NCBI GenBank assembly: GCA_001972305.1
Contig: BDDD01002944.1
Span: 178,140 to 242,139, forward strand
From: Cephalotus follicularis
Taxonomy: Eukaryota; Streptophyta; Magnoliopsida; Oxalidales; Cephalotaceae
Reading direction: 5' to 3'
Length of the DNA: 64,000 nt
Numbering within the stretch: the first letter of the stretch is position 1; each line of letters begins with the position of its first letter. The notes under the pieces are model-generated. The model was given only the letters and a program-made list of their open reading frames with translations. It made no database searches and was not told the DNA's origin. The translations under genes were made by a program, and so were the position numbers. Below, in pieces: positions 59,676 to 64,000 of the stretch.

Positions 59676-60308
59676 TTAAAAGTGAACAAATACAGTAGCA
59701 ATATCCAGGTTGTTGGCAGACAACTTCTTCAACCCCATATCAGTCTCGTCCATTGGCGAGACAAGATCATCTTGCTCTGCAAATGTATCCGAACAAGTGT
59801 CAATGTCCGTATAGACGGCGCTAAGGAAACTGTTCAACGTGCCGCGGTCGCGAGCAGCGATCGCATCCAGCGCACTTTGAAGGTCATCAATCGCTGTCTG
59901 ATACATATCAATGCATGTCTTAAGGCAGGTCACAGTAAGGGATGAGGTAGAAGAGTCCTCGGAGATTTCAGTGGCCTTGTCAATGGATTGTCGAGTTTGG
60001 TTAGCAAGCGCTTGAATCTCTAGCATAAGGACTGAAATGGGGTCAGTATGGCCATTAAAGAGTGGCAAGATTGCGGTGACGCATTCAGTGGGGTGTGAAG
60101 TGACTTTGCATACTTTTTGGATGGGATGATCTACTGATGAGAGGGATTCTGAGATGGGTGATGGGGCAGGAGGAAGGTGATCAATCAGTGGGAGGAATTG
60201 TGACGAGGGTGCTGGGGAAGGAGCCATGCGAGGAGCGCAGGCTTCTGCAGAGAATGTGAGAATAGCAGGGAGGGAGATGAGGAGGAGTATGGACTTGTAG
60301 AGCTCCAT
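59676..60308 (-). CDS. Secreted invertase/pectin methylesterase inhibitor-domain protein
   Basis: A single exon encodes 210 aa from ATG 60308. Residues 1-23 form a signal peptide with a hydrophobic core (SILLLISLPAILTFS). A Pro/Ser-rich linker follows (about 26-58, e.g. PRMAPSPAPSS). The inhibitor domain spans about 62-205, a four-helix bundle with the expected Cys pattern: C67-X8-C76 in the N-terminal hairpin, then C132 and C172, plus C128. QTAIDDLQSALDAI before the last Cys is typical. Such proteins bind cell-wall or vacuolar invertase, or pectin methylesterase; sequence alone does not decide which. The Pro-rich spacer and intact frame point to a cell-wall form. A TATA element lies about 80 bp upstream. 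Confidence 0.92.
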   Translation of the reverse strand: MELYKSILLLISLPAILTFSAEACAPRMAPSPAPSSQFLPLIDHLPPAPSPISESLSSVDHPIQKVCKVTSHPTECVTAILPLFNGHTDPISVLMLEIQALANQTRQSIDKATEISEDSSTSSLTVTCLKTCIDMYQTAIDDLQSALDAIAARDRGTLNSFLSAVYTDIDTCSDTFAEQDDLVSPMDETDMGLKKLSANNLDIATVFVHF

Positions 60309-60386
60309 TTTCCTTTCTCTTACGGGCTAAGGGGTATGAGGGCTTAGGGGGTTGGAGATTGGAGATATAAGGATTAGAAGGGAAAG

Positions 60387-60398
60387 GAATATATATGC
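60387..60398 (-). promoter_or_regulatory. TATA box candidate for the inhibitor gene
   Basis: Minus-strand GCATATATATTC lies about 80-90 bp before the start codon, leaving room for a short 5' untranslated region. Confidence 0.5.
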
Positions 60399-61351
60399 AC
60401 TTGTATAGCATGAAAATAGGGATGTCATGCCAATTTTAATCAAAGCTTCGTTTTAGGATAGCTGTTTTTGTATTGATTTAGAGAGGTTCAGTTATGGCTA
60501 ATGAACTCTTGGGTTTTTACACCTTTGACCACAGTTTTGTGCCTGGATGGGGCTGCAAAATCAACATTTGCTTTATATAGTGTAATTGGCTGTATAGGCA
60601 ACATGACAGGCTAGGATTTGGAGAAATGTAGTTTTACGTTAGTTTTGTTACGAGGGATTTACAGCGACAAGATAAAAGATTTTACTTTTATTTTTCTTTC
60701 GCTTATTAAATTATGCTGTCATATAAAACTTCCTAAACTGTAAGTATATATTGCTAAAACATAGCGTTAATTTACGGCGGAAAAGACAGCGATAAGATAA
60801 AAGATTTTACTTCTATTTTCCTTTAGCTTATTAAATTATGCTGTCATATAAAAGTTCCTAAACTGTAAATATTGCTAAAGATTGCATTAATTTACTACGG
60901 GAAAAAAAGACCAAGCATCTACTTAAAAAATGCAGTTTAAAAAATAAACTTTATAAAATAAAGAATCCCGAAACATCTTAATCTTAAATCTTATCTTATC
61001 TTAAATATTAATTAAAAAAATAATGACCCAAAAATTAAAAATCTTCACAAGCTACGTAACCTCCTAAACAACGAAAAAACTTCTAATACGTAACTTCTTA
61101 CATGTATTTTTTTACATAAAACATAACAGGTATAGACGAAAAATATGCGAATATATATATCATATCATTTTATGTTACGATAACACTAAAATTTTTTCTC
61201 TAATCAACACTCTAAATTTTTTTATTATTTATTTTTATCATATTATCCTCTAAGTTTTGTTCTTACCCTCTTGTATCTGCGTATAATTTTTTTTTTGTTT
61301 CAACTTCTTTTCGTTGCCCCTCTTAGCTCTTTCAAGAGTCGAAATCCGAAC
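60399..61351. other. Intergenic upstream of the inhibitor gene
   Basis: Contains the tandem duplication at 60661-60903 and otherwise AT-rich sequence without a gene. Confidence 0.5.
60661..60903 (+). repeat. Direct tandem duplication, unit about 125 bp
   Basis: ACAGCGA(C/T)AAGATAAAAG starts at 60661 and again at 60786. Similarity continues through TTAAATTATGCTGTCATATA to ATTTAC(G/T)(G/A)CGG, with several substitutions and a short deletion in the second copy. Confidence 0.9.
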
Positions 61352-61700
61352 TGTTAAATTATTATAATCATGAATATAAAATAGGATACTTACAATAGGT
61401 TTGAGATTGCAAATTGTTCTTGGTTAACGGAGTTGCTACAAGAGTTTCTCCGGCCACGTTTACAAGTCCTAGAAACGATTGGTGATGTTTCTAAAGTTGA
61501 AGAGGATAATCTGATTGAGAGTTGAGAGGGAGAGAACATCTGTTGTTGTTCTACAATTCTTATTCTTACAGGAGTTCTCATTCTGTCAAATAAAACAAAA
61601 AAGACGTTATAACTCCCTGACAGTTATCTAACTGCCTGGGAGTTATAAAGAACCCATCTATTTCATGTGGGTGGTTCATGGGTTATGGGTTGGGTCTCAC
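61352..61700 (-). mobile_element. Copia 3' LTR (right-edge element)
   Basis: Matches 9148-9530 from TGTTAAA to GGTTCATGGGTTAT. No primer site lies on the outer side, as expected for a 3' LTR. The inner limit is approximate. Confidence 0.7.
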
Positions 61701-62787
61701 TCGCCCACATGACATAAAGTATCTCTACAATCAAATTCTCAAACTCTCATAACTCTTCATACAGGAAATGAAACGTGCAACCTCACGAGCAGAACATATC
61801 ATACGAATGTTGTATTAAGTCATCACCAAACTAATACAACATATCACAAAAAAAAAAATCTCGTTTATACCCAGAAAATTCGACTATACTAGACATAGCA
61901 TTTTCAATCCCTCGTATAATGAACAATGCCATGCCCCTCTAATATATCATGTTCTCATGACTTGTATCCGAAACTAAATCAGATACAGTCGCCTAGGCAA
62001 TGAGTTACACAATATAGTGTATTATCGTACTTTCTTCCCATAACACTCATGTCAATAAAATTTGACTCAACTGCTTTCCTAGACATGTCCCATGAAAACG
62101 TATTAATCATGATCATAGGATACATACTAAAGTAGCATCATTGGGTCTCCTCTTCTTGACATAATTTCTAGTCAATAAAGGGCACAAGTAGAATCATATA
62201 AAAATTATTCAAGTGACTCACACAGTGACAAAGCAGGGATATTTGTCACTATCACTAACGGTCGTCTTAGAGCACATACAGTATGAAATGTATGCTACGG
62301 TGTTTTCCCAAAAGGAAAAATGGGCATGTCACTATACAAAAGAAATTGGAGAACGCCATATGAATCTTGGTCTAGTCGTTATTCTAGCGCATAACCTGAG
62401 TTCTCCAGCACAATAACAATCTCAAAGTACTGTATGAAATCTCATATTCAGCTATACACAGGCTACATAAAGTTGTGGTGATACTCCATGATCGACCAAG
62501 TAAATAGGTATCATCTTAGCTCTAACTAAGGTGACGTACAATATTTAATTTAACTTTGCTCAACTTCTAGGAGCCAAAAGTTTAAACGTCTCAACTTGCT
62601 CGCTATCTTAGCGCCAAGGTGATTTACCTGTGTGAGTAGGTCAAATCAAACCTGGTGACAACTTTACAAGAATGTGTATAATAAAAAAATTATTCCATAA
62701 TAAACCACACATAATTGTATTAGGAATGACTAAAAAGTTTACATATGTCATCATACAAGTTAATAGAAATATTAACAAACACACGTA
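61701..62787 (-). other. Non-coding stretch between Copia RNase H and LTR
   Basis: No open frame or repeat was recognised. Its length is unusual for Copia, so the LTR may be longer than the conserved 350 bp, or the stretch is extra element sequence. Confidence 0.4.
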
Positions 62788-64000
62788 TTAAATCCTACAT
62801 AACCCCATGCTTCTAGCATGAGAAAGAAACACATCTCTAGCAATAGGCTTAGTCAAGAGATCAACCACCATCATGCCAGTAGAGATATGATGCATGATCA
62901 CCTCACCACGTGCTACCATGTCTCTAATGAAGTGATAACGAACATCAATATGTTTGGTCTTCCCATGGTATTTGGGATCCCTAACATATGCCAATGCAGC
63001 CGTACTATCACAGTACATAAGAACAGACCCTTTGGAATGGGCCGTAACATCTAACCACTGCAAAAATCTCCTTAGCCATACAGCTTCCTGAACCGCTGCA
63101 GAACAGGCCACATATTCTGCTTCCATTGTAGAAAGAGCAATACAAGTTTGCTTTTTACTGCTCAAAGAGATAGCACCACCACCAAGTATGAACGCATACC
63201 ATGAAGTGGACTTTCTCCCATCTCTATCACTAGCCCAATCAGCATCACTATAACCTCTCAATCTTAAGTCACCTCCATGATAACATAAGACAAGGTCAAA
63301 TGTACCAAGAAGGTATCGCAGTATTCTCTTAACAGCTATCGAATGAGCTTCTCCTGGATTACTCTGATAACGACTGACCATGCCAACTGCATAGCAAATG
63401 TCGGGTCATGTACACATCATAGCATACATCAGACTCCCTACAGCAGCCGCATATGGTACTTTGGACATGATATTCTTTTCTTCATTATTCTTAAGACATT
63501 AATCCAAGCTTAAAGTAGATCCTTTTTTTCATTGGGGTATCAATAGGTTTAGAGTTATGCATGCGAAATCGTTCAATGTAAGTTTCTTGAGACAAACCTA
63601 GAAATCTCTTTGAACGATCTCTTATTATTTTAACTCTGAACACATAGCTCGCTCCCCCCATGTCTTTCATCTCAAAAGTAGAAGACAGCCATTTCTGTGT
63701 GGCTACAATTAAATCCATATCATTCTCAGCTAAGAGAATGTCATCTACATACAAAGTAAGGATAATAACTTTCTCTTTTGATTTCTTTATATACATGGAA
63801 TGATCCTCAGTGACCACACCATGAGATATATAAACACAGTGGTCTTCCTCAATCATTTCAAAACTAATAGAAGTAATGAAATTATGGAACTTCAAATTTC
63901 ACTGTCTAGATGCTTGTTTAAGACCATAAATAGAACGTTTAAGGCGAAAAACTTTACGCTCTTGTCCTTTGACCTCAAAACCTTCTGGTTGAGTCATATA
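62788..64000 (-). pseudogene. Copia reverse transcriptase and RNase H (partial, broken)
   Basis: From the window edge, reverse transcriptase reads YGLKQASRQ, a stop near 63900, then LTLYVDDILLAENDMDL with the intact YVDD site, and FEMKDMGGASYVFRV. A break lies between 63491 and 63381. RNase H follows: GYSDADWASDRDGRKSTSWY, TMEAEYVACSAAVQEAVWLRR, MYCDSTAALAYVRDPKYHGK, ending VDLLTKPIARDVF..HARSMGLCRI at 62788. The RNase H part is an open frame of 197 aa. Less decayed than the Copia element at 49515-56033. Confidence 0.9.

Larger units (their letters stand above)
61352..64000 (-). mobile_element. Ty1/Copia element, 3' part, continues past the window
   Basis: On the minus strand: reverse transcriptase, RNase H (ending 62788), about 1.1 kb without open frames, and LTR sequence starting (plus strand) TGTTAAATTATT at 61352. 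The LTR is defined by its match to the relic at 9148-9530. The inner LTR limit is near 61700, where a degraded purine-tract complement (CTCACTCGCCCAC) occurs. The 5' part is outside the window. Confidence 0.85.

Overview
Plant nuclear DNA, almost certainly from a eudicot: genes have GT-AG introns, intergenic DNA is AT-rich, and more than half of what can be classified is transposon sequence. The species cannot be named from the window. Four host genes are recognisable. A group II WRKY transcription factor lies on + at 22291-23464 (3 exons, 261 aa). The chloroplast Clp protease subunit CLPP5 lies on - at 32059-28487 (9 exons, 306 aa). An INO80-complex subunit B-like protein with a PAPA-1-like region and a HIT zinc finger lies on - at 36833-34208 (6 coding exons, 573 aa, plus a 5' untranslated exon near 37526-37600). 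A secreted invertase/pectin methylesterase inhibitor-domain protein lies on - at 60308-59676 (1 exon, 210 aa). A short open fragment at 38843-39094 resembles the N-terminus of bZIP17/28-type factors. All exon models were built by hand from splice sites and reading frame.

Layout. 1-12.6 kb is a repeat field: a long LTR cut by the window edge (1-2863), a Copia 5' LTR with its primer site (3446-3911) whose leader is split by a complete 2.8 kb long-LTR insertion (4398-7194, duplication GTGCG), an inverted-repeat structure around a Copia LTR relic (8825-9930), and a MITE. 12603-20973 is a complete-ended Tat-type Ty3/Gypsy element (duplication CTCCT) that has lost reverse transcriptase and RNase H but carries a multi-exon antisense gene. 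Next come a 267-bp duplication with no differences found by eye, the WRKY gene, and nested small DNA elements (25.4-27.0 kb). 28.4-37.9 kb is the gene-rich core with CLPP5 and the INO80B-like gene in the same direction. 39-49.5 kb is again repeats: a MULE-like MITE, a 3.86 kb solo LTR-like element (39727-43583, duplication CAAGG) with a 21-bp-phased GTCGAC array, an 828-bp solo LTR of the same family (44343-45170, duplication CCTAA), and two members of a long-TIR MULE family, one holding Gypsy LTR sequence. 49515-56033 is a full-length but decayed Copia element (duplication TTAAA). 56309-58849 is a small LTR element (duplication ATATG) carrying a broken antisense plant mobile domain gene. The window ends with the inhibitor gene and the 3' part of another Copia element (61352 to the edge).

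CLPP5 acts in stromal proteolysis, the INO80B-like protein in chromatin remodelling, the WRKY protein in transcription and the inhibitor protein in the cell wall; nothing suggests they work as a unit. I did not find a clearly new biological system. The most unusual points are two unrelated LTR elements that each carry an antisense gene, the phased GTCGAC array, the MULE carrying Gypsy LTR sequence, and the tandem duplication across the CLPP5 stop codon.
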